Source: CAZKCI01 sp964584165 (GTDB lineage Bacteria > Auribacterota > Erginobacteria > Erginobacterales > CAZKCI01). Taken from it: a DNA stretch of 64,000 nucleotides. This document shows, in pieces, positions 9,747 to 17,186 of the stretch. The position numbers were made by a program, and so were the translations under genes. Within the stretch, counting starts at the first letter, position 1; every line of letters begins with the position of its first letter. The stretch covers positions 1 through 64,000 of the forward strand of contig CAZOYW010000004.1 of the NCBI GenBank assembly GCA_964584165.1. Direction: 5' to 3'. The notes under the pieces were generated by a model. The model was not told where the DNA came from. It ran no database searches and was given only the letters and a program-made list of their open reading frames with translations.

Positions 9747-10166
9747 TCAGATTTTCTTGGAGATGGAGAGGAGGTTGGAGCTCGCCTCTCGCTGGTAGGA
9801 GAGGCCGTCGGCGGCCTTGCGGATGAAGAGGATGCCCAGGCCGCCGACCGGGCGTTTGTCGAGGCCGAGGCTCAGGTCGGGCGGCGGGACGGCGAGCGGG
9901 TCGAAGGGCTTTCCCCAGTCCCGGATGGAGACGCCGAAGGCGTCCGGGCCGGGATGGCAGGAGAGCTCGATCTCGCCCTCCTGGCCGGGGGGATAGGCGT
10001 AGCGGATGATGTTGGTGCAGGCCTCGTCGACGGCGAGGTGGAGATCCTCGACCGCCTTCTCCGGGAGCCGAATCTCCCGCGCCCGGTCGATGACGAAGTT
10101 GACGAGCTGCTCCAGCCGGTCGAGGCGGGCCTCGACCCGGAGGGTATGGGAGGCGTTCCTTTTCAT
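9747..10166 (-). CDS. RsbW-type anti-sigma factor / serine-protein kinase (HATPase_c)
   Basis: 139-aa single-domain GHKL ATPase. Visible motifs are the N-box DEACTNIIRYAYP (about residue 48), the G1 box IRDWGKPFDP (about 82) and the G2 region GGLGILFIRKAADG (about 108). No dimerisation or sensor domain, the layout of RsbW/SpoIIAB partner-switch kinases. These bind and inhibit a sigma factor or phosphorylate an STAS anti-anti-sigma protein. No sigma factor or STAS gene lies next to it here. First gene of a minus-strand run (helical repeat protein, DUF6056-like protein, two peptidases, SBBP protein) and divergent from an NtrC-type regulator across a 208-bp gap. Confidence 0.88.
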   Translation of the reverse strand: MKRNASHTLRVEARLDRLEQLVNFVIDRAREIRLPEKAVEDLHLAVDEACTNIIRYAYPPGQEGEIELSCHPGPDAFGVSIRDWGKPFDPLAVPPPDLSLGLDKRPVGGLGILFIRKAADGLSYQREASSNLLSISKKI

Positions 10167-10302
10167 GGCGCTGGCAAACGGAAGATATTAAACCGAGCGG
10201 CCCGCCGGGGAAAGGCAAAAAGGGCCCCCCGGAGGCGGTGCGGAAGGGCGCCGGAGCCCGAATGCCGCGGACGCTTTTCCCCCGGTTGGGGCAGATTGTC
10301 CC

Positions 10303-10331
10303 TTGAACCTTTTCCTTCTCCTCCCTATTAT
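10303..10331 (+). promoter_or_regulatory. Sigma70-type promoter for the NtrC-type regulator
   Basis: TTGAAC at 10303-10308, a 17-bp spacer and TATTAT at 10326-10331. The expected transcription start is near 10338, giving a leader of about 37 nt before the ATG at 10375. Located in the divergent gap with rsbW. No -24/-12 GG/GC element is evident here. Confidence 0.5.
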
Positions 10332-10374
10332 CTGTTTCTGGCCCTCCCTCCCCGGGATTGGTGGCCGCGCGACC

Positions 10375-11733
10375 ATGGACCGCATACTCGTTATCGAGGA
10401 CTCCGCCGACGTGCGCCGGATGCTCCGCCTCGGGCTGGGCGGGCACGGCTGGGAGGTCGACACCGCTCCGGACGGGAAGACCGCGCGGGATAGGCTCGAG
10501 CGGGGTGGCTACGCCGTGGTGGTGAGCGACATCCGCCTCCCGGACGTCAAGGACCTGGAGCTGATTTCCTTCATCAAGAGCGCCGCCCCCGAGGCGAAAC
10601 TGGTGGTGATGACCGCCCACGCCACCGTCGCCCTGGCCAAGGAGTGCGTGCGCAAGGGCGCCGCCACCTTCATCGTCAAGCCCTTCACGCTGGAGCAGAT
10701 GCGCTACACCGTCGAGACGGCTCTGATGGAGAGGCGGATCCTCGCCGAGGACGAGGATAGCTACGGCCGCGAGCTTAAGGAGAGCCGGTTCTGCGACCTG
10801 GTGGGCAAGAGCCCGGCGATGTGCAAGGTCTACCGGGCCATCCTCACCGTGGCCAAGACCGACAGCCCGGTCATCATCTACGGGGAGACCGGGACGGGCA
10901 AGGAGCTGGCGGCCCGGGCGATCCACCAGTCGAGCGACCGGAGCTCGAAAAGCCTGGTCGCGGTGAACTGCGCCAGCCTCTCCGAGAGCCTCCTGGAGAG
11001 CGAGCTCTTCGGCCACGTCAAGGGGGCGTTCACCGGGGCGATCCGAGACAAGAACGGCCTCCTCCGGGAGGCGCGGGACAGCACCGTCCTCCTCGACGAG
11101 ATCAGCGAGCTCTCCGGCGCCCTCCAGGCCCGCCTTCTCCGCTTCCTCCAGAACGGCGAGGTCCGCCCGGTGGGCTCCTCCACGGTCCAGATCTCCAATG
11201 CCCGGGTGGTCGCCACCACCAACGTCCCCCTCGAGGAGCGGGTGGCCCAGGGAAAGTTTCGCGAAGACCTCTTCCACCGCCTGAACGTGATCTGCCTCGT
11301 CCTCCCCCCCCTCCGCGAGCGGAAGGAGGACATCCCTCTCCTCAGCCACAGCTTCCTCGCCGAATTTGTCCGGGCCCAGAAGAAGCCGATCCGGTCCATC
11401 ACCCCCGAGGCCCTAAGCCTCCTCATGGCCCGCGATTGGCCGGGCAACATCCGGGAGCTCAGGAACGCCATCGAGCGCGCGGTCACCTTCTGCGCCGGCG
11501 ACGCCATTCTGCCCGGCCACCTCCAGTCCGGCCTTCCGTCCGGCGCCGGGGCGGAGAGCGAGGGAGCCCTGCTCGATCTCGGCAAAACCATCGAGGCCAC
11601 CGAGCGGACCCAGATCGAGAAGGCCCTGCAGGCGACCGGCGGGAACAAGAGCAAGGCGGCGGAGATGCTCGGGATCGACCGGATCACGCTTTGGCGGAAG
11701 ATCAAGGCCTATCGCCTCTCCGAGCGCGCTTAG
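10375..11733 (+). CDS. NtrC-family sigma54-dependent response regulator
   Basis: 452 aa from the ATG at 10375; the longer frame from 10303 starts inside the promoter. Receiver domain at residues 1-115: acidic pair E8/D9, phospho-acceptor D52 in VVVSDIRLP, Thr in VMTAHAT, Lys in VKPF. AAA+ domain at about 145-370: Walker A GETGTGKE, the sigma54-contacting GAFTGA loop, Walker B TVLLDEIS, and the arginine region FREDLFHRLNV. C-terminal Fis-type helix-turn-helix (GGNKSKAAEMLGIDRITLWRKI). All key residues for phosphorylation and sigma54 activation are present. No histidine kinase gene is adjacent. Could control the divergent secretome operon or distant sigma54 promoters; the target is not visible here. 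Confidence 0.95.
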   Translation: MDRILVIEDSADVRRMLRLGLGGHGWEVDTAPDGKTARDRLERGGYAVVVSDIRLPDVKDLELISFIKSAAPEAKLVVMTAHATVALAKECVRKGAATFIVKPFTLEQMRYTVETALMERRILAEDEDSYGRELKESRFCDLVGKSPAMCKVYRAILTVAKTDSPVIIYGETGTGKELAARAIHQSSDRSSKSLVAVNCASLSESLLESELFGHVKGAFTGAIRDKNGLLREARDSTVLLDEISELSGALQARLLRFLQNGEVRPVGSSTVQISNARVVATTNVPLEERVAQGKFREDLFHRLNVICLVLPPLRERKEDIPLLSHSFLAEFVRAQKKPIRSITPEALSLLMARDWPGNIRELRNAIERAVTFCAGDAILPGHLQSGLPSGAGAESEGALLDLGKTIEATERTQIEKALQATGGNKSKAAEMLGIDRITLWRKIKAYRLSERA

Positions 11734-11734
11734 G

Positions 11735-11750
11735 GTTGCGCCGCCGCAAC
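11735..11750 (+). terminator. Short hairpin after the response regulator
   Basis: GTTGCG (11735-11740) and CGCAAC (11745-11750) form a 6-bp stem 2 nt after the TAG stop. A T-rich stretch (ggttttc) lies about 15 nt further on. Weak as an intrinsic terminator. Confidence 0.35.
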
Positions 11751-11884
11751 GCCTGTTGTCGGTTTTCAACGGCTTCATCTCCTACCCTCCCTCGCCCCCG
11801 CCGCGCGGCGGTTCGCACCTCCATGCGCGGCAACCAGTTGCGTATCCGGCGATTATTCCCCGGTCCGGCACGGATATTGCTATC

Positions 11885-11890
11885 TATAAT
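11885..11890 (+). promoter_or_regulatory. -10 element, probably giving a leaderless mRNA
   Basis: A perfect TATAAT ends 7 nt before the ATG at 11898, so transcription would start at or next to the start codon. No Shine-Dalgarno fits between. No clear -35 box is seen at 16-18 bp. Confidence 0.5.
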
Positions 11891-11897
11891 GCCCGTC

Positions 11898-14800
11898 ATG
11901 TTCCGGAGCCGGCCATATCCCGCCCTTTTCGCCGCCCTGGCCGCCGGGGCGGCTCTTTTGGGAGCTTCCGCCTTTGCCGACGACCTCGTCTTCATCCATC
12001 ACTCCTGCGGGCAGAACTGGCTCGACGATGGGCTCGAGGCCGCCCTCGCGGCCAAGATCTACATCGACGAGCGCAACGACATCTACTACGGGACCGACTT
12101 CGCCCCCACGACCGGCCGGCCCGACTCCCTGGCGGGGGTTCCGGGGGACAACACGAACATGAACCACTGGATCCGGTGGTTCAACGACTACTTCGACCCG
12201 ATCCGCTCGCATGGGTGCGCCGACGGCTTCAACCGGATCGTGATGTTCAAGTCCTGCTACCCGATCAGCGACATAGAGTCCGCCGGGACCGCGCCGGGCG
12301 ATCCTTTCAGCTCCTCCCAGACGATCGCCAACTACCAGGCGGCGTACCGGAAATACGGCGACCCCGGGGGGACGTACGCGAACGGCGGGTACGTCTATCG
12401 GCCGCTGGAGGACGTCTTCGCCGCCCATCCCGACATCCTCTTCATCCCGGTGACGGCGCCGCCCCGCCACTATGCCCCCTCCGACCCGACGACCGACGCC
12501 GCCGCCCACCGGGCGCGGGTCTTCAACGACTGGCTCGCCGGCGAATGGCTCGCCTCCTACCGGTCCGCCCACCCGGGGCTCGACAACGTCGCGGTCTTCG
12601 ATTGGTTCGACTTCCTCGCCTACCCGGACGACGACCCCTCCCATCCCAATCGCCTCCGGGCGGAATACGGCGGGACAGGGGGGGACTCGCACCCTACCGC
12701 CGCGGCCAACGCGGCCTCCGCGGTCGCCTTTGCCTCCGGGGCCGACAACTTTCTCGACGCCGCCTTCGCCGCCTTCGCGTCCGGCACGCCCACCCCCGCG
12801 CCCTCCCCTTCCGCGAGCCGCCCGCCTAGCCCCTCGCCCTCCCCCTCGGCCGTCCCGCCCTGGTCCTGGACTGGGGGAGTCGGCATCGGTTCCGGCCTGG
12901 GGACGGGCTACGAGCCGAGCGGACTCTCCTGGAACGAGGAGACCGCCCTCCTCTTCGTGGTTGGCGACGGCGGCCAGGTCTCCTGGATGAGCTCAAGCGG
13001 CGTCGCGGTCGTCACCCGCACCCCGGGGGGCGACCTCGAGGGAGTGGCGATCGCCGACCCATCCTCCCCCTTCGTCTATCTCGGCGTGGAGAACCCCGAC
13101 TCCATCGTCGAATACAACTACCAGAGCCGCTCCCTCAGCGGGAAGAGCTGGACGCTCACCTCCTGGATGAGCGGGGACGCCAACCAGGGGCTGGAGGCGC
13201 TCGCCTTTGTCCCCAACGGCTACCACCCCTACGCCGCGTCCTCCTCCGGGGGGCTCTTCTACGCCGGCCTCCAGCAGGATGGGAAGATCTACGTCTTCGA
13301 CGTCAACCTGGGGACGAGCGGGACGGTCTCCCACGTCGCCACGCTCACCCCCTACCCCGGCCTGACCGACATCTCCGGCCTCGATTTCCGCCCGGAGACC
13401 GGGATCCTTTACGCGATCTTCGACAGCTCCGACCTTCTTCTGGAGATGGACCCGGACGGGACGATCTGGTCCGCCCAGACCCTCCCGGCCGGGACCCAGG
13501 AGGGGATCGCCTTCCGGCCGGACTGCGCGGCCCGGACGGCCACGGTCTTTATCGCCCACGACGATCCCGGGGCGGTCGTTCGCTACCAGGGGTACCCGAT
13601 CGCCTGTCTGATCTCCCCCTCGCCCACCCCCACCCCCCGGCGGACGCCCACGCCCGCGCCCACACTTCCGCGGACGCCCACGCCTACGCCCACCCTTCCC
13701 CGGACGCCCACGCCCCCGCGGACTCCCACGCCCGCGCCCACGCTTCCCCGGACGCCGACGCCCGCGCCCTCCTTGAGTCCGCCGCCTTCCTCGGCCCGGG
13801 CGCTCTTCGTCCACGACTCGCGGGCGGCCTGGCTGGGGCAGACCCGATCGGAGAACGGCTGCGGGATCTTCTACTCCCCCTACTCGGACGAGAACGGCGC
13901 GCTCTGCGACCACGATCACTACGGCCGGGAGCAGGTCCGACCGGAGTGGTTCGGCCAGCCGGCGGAATACCGGGACCGGAACTTCTTCCTCTACGTCCAC
14001 CGGGCCGCGGACGAGGGCTGGAACACGGTGGCGGGGGACCGGATCCGGATCTGGTACCAGGAGACGGCGGGGGGGGAGGAGAGGTCGGCCTGGCTCTACC
14101 TCCCCGGGGGCGCGGCGCTATCCGCCCGCTGCGACGTCGACGAGGTGACGCTGGTCTACTACGACGTCGACGGCAACGCCTACTGGGACGCCGCCCTGGC
14201 CCAGCCGGCCTACCTCAACCTCCTCCCCACGCCGCCCCCCACGCCCCCGCGGACTCCCACGCCCGCGCCCACGCTTCCCCGGACGCCGACGCCCGCGCCC
14301 TCCTTGAGTCCGCCGCCTTCCTCGGCCCGGGCGCTCTTCGTCCACGACTCGCGGGCGGCCTGGCTGGGGCAGACCCGATCGGAGAACGGCTGCGGGATCT
14401 TCTACTCCCCCTACTCGGACGAGAACGGCGCGCTCTGCGACCACGATCACTACGGCCGGGAGCAGGTCCGACCGGAGTGGTTCGGCCAGCCGGCGGAATA
14501 CCGGGACCGGAACTTCTTCCTCTACGTCCACCGGGCCGCGGACGAGGGCTGGAACACGGTGGCGGGGGACCGGATCCGGATCTGGTACCAGGAGACGGCG
14601 GGGGGGGAGGAGAGGTCGGCCTGGCTCTACCTCCCCGGGGGCGCGGCGCTATCCGCCCGCTGCGACGTCGACGAGGTGACGCTGGTCTACTACGACGTCG
14701 ACGGCAACGCCTACTGGGACGCCGCCCTGGCCCAGCCGGCCTACCTCAACCTCCTCCCCACGCCGCCCCCCACGCCCCCGCCTTCCCCCAGCCCCGCCGC

Positions 14801-15584
14801 CCCGCCCTCGCCGACCCCGGGGCGGATCGTCTCCGGAAGCGCCGATTACGACGGCGACGGCGCCGACGATCTCGCTCTCTTCCGCCCCTCCGACGGCGGC
14901 TGGCGGGTCCGGGAGACGACCGCCGTTTTCTACGGAACCGCCGGCGACATCCCCGTCCCCGGGGACTACGACGCCGATGGACTCTGCGACATCGCCGTCT
15001 TCCGCCCCTCCGAGGCCAAGTGGTGGCTGAGGAACCCCGCCGGGGGAAGCCTCTGGCGCGCGGTCTTCGGACGGGCGGGGGACATCCCCGTCCCGGCCGA
15101 CTACGACGGGGATTTCGCCACCGACACCGCCCTCTTCCGCCCCTCCACCGGCCAGTGGTTCGTCCGCTCCGTCTCCTCGTTCTCCTTCGGACAGCGCGGC
15201 GATGCGCCGGCCCCCGGGGACTACGACGGCGACGGCCGGGCGGAGGCGGCCGTCTGGCGGCCCAATGGCTGGTACGTCCGCGGGATCACCCAGGCGGTCA
15301 TCGGGATCGCGGGCGACGTCCCGGTCCCCGGAGACTACGACGGCGACGGCACCTGCGAGATCGCCCTCTTCCGCCCATCTTGCGGCCTTTGGCAGATCCG
15401 GGGGGCCACGTCCTTTTCCTTCGGACTTTCCGGCGATATCCCCTTCCCCCTCGACTACGACGGGGACGGGACGGCCGGGGCGGGGCTCTATCGCCCCTCC
15501 GAGGGGCGCTGGCATCTTCACCTCCTGACCGCGATCTACTACGGGATCGCCGCCGACCAGCCGCTCGCGGGAGGGGAGGAATAA
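11898..15584 (+). CDS. Secreted multidomain SGNH-like/beta-propeller protein with duplicated unknown domain
   Basis: 1228 aa from the ATG at 11898, with a signal peptide ending near GASAFADD. Residues 30-295 look like an SGNH/GDSL-type hydrolase: Ser in FIHHSCGQNW, block KSCYPIS, and a C-terminal GDSHP carrying the Asp/His pair. After a Pro/Ser linker, about 320-570 resembles an SdiA-regulated/esterase-like beta-propeller (SGLSWNEET, DLEGVAIAD, QGLEALAFV, ISGLDFRPETG). Then come Pro/Thr linkers and two identical copies of an unrecognised domain of about 130 aa (LFVHDSRAAW to NAYWDAAL), from a 531-bp tandem duplication, and six C-terminal FRPS repeats (DYDGDGxxxxALFRPS). The unknown domain also occurs in the 1-2923 gene and the C-terminal repeats in both M28 peptidases. 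An extracellular esterase or deacetylase acting on polysaccharide is plausible but unproven. Confidence 0.85.
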   Translation: MFRSRPYPALFAALAAGAALLGASAFADDLVFIHHSCGQNWLDDGLEAALAAKIYIDERNDIYYGTDFAPTTGRPDSLAGVPGDNTNMNHWIRWFNDYFDPIRSHGCADGFNRIVMFKSCYPISDIESAGTAPGDPFSSSQTIANYQAAYRKYGDPGGTYANGGYVYRPLEDVFAAHPDILFIPVTAPPRHYAPSDPTTDAAAHRARVFNDWLAGEWLASYRSAHPGLDNVAVFDWFDFLAYPDDDPSHPNRLRAEYGGTGGDSHPTAAANAASAVAFASGADNFLDAAFAAFASGTPTPAPSPSASRPPSPSPSPSAVPPWSWTGGVGIGSGLGTGYEPSGLSWNEETALLFVVGDGGQVSWMSSSGVAVVTRTPGGDLEGVAIADPSSPFVYLGVENPDSIVEYNYQSRSLSGKSWTLTSWMSGDANQGLEALAFVPNGYHPYAASSSGGLFYAGLQQDGKIYVFDVNLGTSGTVSHVATLTPYPGLTDISGLDFRPETGILYAIFDSSDLLLEMDPDGTIWSAQTLPAGTQEGIAFRPDCAARTATVFIAHDDPGAVVRYQGYPIACLISPSPTPTPRRTPTPAPTLPRTPTPTPTLPRTPTPPRTPTPAPTLPRTPTPAPSLSPPPSSARALFVHDSRAAWLGQTRSENGCGIFYSPYSDENGALCDHDHYGREQVRPEWFGQPAEYRDRNFFLYVHRAADEGWNTVAGDRIRIWYQETAGGEERSAWLYLPGGAALSARCDVDEVTLVYYDVDGNAYWDAALAQPAYLNLLPTPPPTPPRTPTPAPTLPRTPTPAPSLSPPPSSARALFVHDSRAAWLGQTRSENGCGIFYSPYSDENGALCDHDHYGREQVRPEWFGQPAEYRDRNFFLYVHRAADEGWNTVAGDRIRIWYQETAGGEERSAWLYLPGGAALSARCDVDEVTLVYYDVDGNAYWDAALAQPAYLNLLPTPPPTPPPSPSPAAPPSPTPGRIVSGSADYDGDGADDLALFRPSDGGWRVRETTAVFYGTAGDIPVPGDYDADGLCDIAVFRPSEAKWWLRNPAGGSLWRAVFGRAGDIPVPADYDGDFATDTALFRPSTGQWFVRSVSSFSFGQRGDAPAPGDYDGDGRAEAAVWRPNGWYVRGITQAVIGIAGDVPVPGDYDGDGTCEIALFRPSCGLWQIRGATSFSFGLSGDIPFPLDYDGDGTAGAGLYRPSEGRWHLHLLTAIYYGIAADQPLAGGEE
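13707..14781 (+). repeat. Perfect 531-bp in-frame tandem duplication
   Basis: Copy 1 spans 13707-14237 and copy 2 spans 14238-14768; identity continues 13 nt further, to 14781. Every block I compared by eye is identical, and the translations match throughout. 531 bp equals 177 codons, so frame is kept. Each unit holds one Pro/Thr linker plus one copy of the unknown domain. The duplication is either very recent, kept identical by recombination, or an assembly product. Confidence 0.93.
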
Positions 15585-15592
15585 AAGAAAAG

Positions 15593-15668
15593 ATCAATGT
15601 TCAAAGTTCAAGGGATCAATGTTCCGAAGCGATATCCCCGCGCTTGAACCTTTGATCTCTTGATCTCT
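15593..15668. repeat. GTTCAA / TTGATC intergenic module
   Basis: Starts 8 nt after the stop of the multidomain gene. Left half has gatcaatgttcaaagttcaa and right half has cttgaac, tttgatctc, ttgatctc, so the halves are roughly inverted and could pair. No gene present. Confidence 0.6.
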
Positions 15669-15721
15669 GACTCCGCTCCCCGATCCGCTCCCTTTCTCCC
15701 CTCCGCCTTCCTTCGGATTTC

Positions 15722-15730
15722 TGCTATATT
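15722..15730 (+). promoter_or_regulatory. Extended -10 element for thrC, probably leaderless
   Basis: TGCTATATT (extended -10, TGn plus TATATT) ends 6 nt before the GTG start of thrC at 15737. The transcript would begin at the start codon. No Shine-Dalgarno sequence lies in the remaining 6 nt. Confidence 0.5.
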
Positions 15731-15736
15731 CCGAGC

Positions 15737-17119
15737 GTGGAGCCTATCCGCTACTACAGCACCAACCGCGGTCTCGCCCGTCCCGGGTGGAAGCCCTTCA
15801 CGCGCCTGGTCTCCTTCCGGGAAGCCCTCCTGATGGGGCAGGCGCCCGACGGGGGGCTCTTCATGCCGGAGCGGATCCCGGTCCTCCCCGTCGCGACCAT
15901 CCGCGGCTTTAAGGGCCGCCCCTACCGGGAAGCCGCGCTCGCGGTCGCCCGGGCCTGGCTCGGCGATTGCCTCCTCCCGGCCGAGCTGGAAACGGCGGTC
16001 CGCGACGCCTACGATTTCGACGTCCCCCTGGAGCGGGTCTTCGGGCGGACCTACGTCCTCCGCCTCGACCGGGGCCCCACCGCCTCCTTCAAGGACTTCG
16101 CCGCCCGCCTGATGTCCCGCCTGATGTCCGCCCTGCGCGACCCCTCCCGCCGCCTGAACGTGCTCGTCGCCACCTCGGGCGACACCGGGAGCGCGATCGG
16201 CGACGCCTTCCGGGGGGTCGAAGGGATCGGGGTCTGGATACTCTACCCGGCCCGGGAGGTCAGCCCCCGCCAGAAGCAGCAGCTCGACACCATCGGCGGC
16301 AACGTGACGGCCCTGATGGTCAATGGCAAGTTCGACGATTGCCAGGACATGGTGAAGAAGGCCTTCCTCGATCCCGATTTCGCCGATAGCAACCTCACCT
16401 CGGCCAACTCGATCAACATCGGCCGGGTCCTCCCCCAGTGCATCTACTATCTCTGGGGCTACGCCCAGATCGCGGAGGCAGGCGAGGAGGCGGTGATCTC
16501 CGTCCCCTCCGGCAACTTCGGGAACGCCTTCGGCTGCGAGATCGCCCGCCGGATGGGCCTCCCCCTGAAGCGGCTCCTGATGCCGACCAACGAGAACGAC
16601 GAGTTCCCGTCCTTCCTCGCCGGGAAGGAGTATCGCCGGATCTCCCCTTCCCGGAAGTGCCTCTCCAACGCCATGAACGTGGGTCATCCCTCCAACCTGG
16701 CGCGCTTCTTCGACCTCTACGGCGGGACGGTGGACAAGGAGGGGCGCGTCCACCGGGTCCCCGACCGCGAGCTGATGCGGCGGCGGATCTTCTCGGTCTC
16801 CGTGAGCGACGAGGAGACCCGGGCGACGATCGTGGAGGCCTACCGCCGCCACCGGCTCCTCCTCGAGCCGCACGGGGCGGTGGGCTGGAAGGGGCTGATG
16901 GACTACCGGGAGCGGGAGGGAGACGGCTCTCCGGCGATCTCGATCGAGACCGCCCATCCCGCGAAGTTCCCGGAGGAGATCGAATCCCTTCTCGGGATCG
17001 CGCCGCCCCCCTCCCCGAGCCTGAGCGGGATCGAGGCCCGGCCGGGCGAGCCGGTGCCGATGGAGAACGATTACGGGGCTTTTAAAGCCTATCTCCTGAA
17101 GGCGCTGAAGACCGTTTAA
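15737..17119 (+). CDS. thrC: Threonine synthase
   Basis: Converts O-phospho-L-homoserine to L-threonine, using pyridoxal phosphate, in the cytoplasm. 460 aa, a normal length for the type with the N-terminal YYSTNRG motif. The PLP lysine lies in PTASFKDFAARL (about residue 117), the phosphate/cofactor loop is ATSGDTGSAIG (about 148), and the later motif SVPSGNFGNAFG is conserved. GTG start at 15737, chosen because it begins the conserved N-terminus and lies 6 nt after an extended -10 box. No other threonine genes are adjacent; it sits alone between the secretome cluster and a glycosidase-like gene. Confidence 0.95.
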   Translation: MEPIRYYSTNRGLARPGWKPFTRLVSFREALLMGQAPDGGLFMPERIPVLPVATIRGFKGRPYREAALAVARAWLGDCLLPAELETAVRDAYDFDVPLERVFGRTYVLRLDRGPTASFKDFAARLMSRLMSALRDPSRRLNVLVATSGDTGSAIGDAFRGVEGIGVWILYPAREVSPRQKQQLDTIGGNVTALMVNGKFDDCQDMVKKAFLDPDFADSNLTSANSINIGRVLPQCIYYLWGYAQIAEAGEEAVISVPSGNFGNAFGCEIARRMGLPLKRLLMPTNENDEFPSFLAGKEYRRISPSRKCLSNAMNVGHPSNLARFFDLYGGTVDKEGRVHRVPDRELMRRRIFSVSVSDEETRATIVEAYRRHRLLLEPHGAVGWKGLMDYREREGDGSPAISIETAHPAKFPEEIESLLGIAPPPSPSLSGIEARPGEPVPMENDYGAFKAYLLKALKTV

Positions 17120-17155
17120 CTCAAATCTCTGATCTCAAATTTCAGATCCCGGCGC
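17120..17155. repeat. CTGATCTCAAATTTCAG module
   Basis: Immediately follows the thrC stop: tcaaatctctgatctcaaatttcagatc. Same vocabulary as the larger blocks around 58831-59310 and 59865-59992. An in-frame TGA inside it closes the upstream extension of the next gene. Confidence 0.6.
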
Positions 17156-17186
17156 TGACGCGGACCCCGCCCGCCGGCCATCCTCG

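Noticed and set aside
9745..11349. Upstream half of an 809-aa minus-strand frame continuing the helical-repeat gene
   Set aside because: It overlaps the RsbW-type gene and the well-supported NtrC-type regulator on the opposite strand; the real gene starts at 9744.
10821..11897. Upstream part of a 1587-aa frame leading into the multidomain secreted protein
   Set aside because: Overlaps the response regulator in another frame and is Pro/Arg/Gly-rich. The signal peptide and TATAAT box place the start at 11898.
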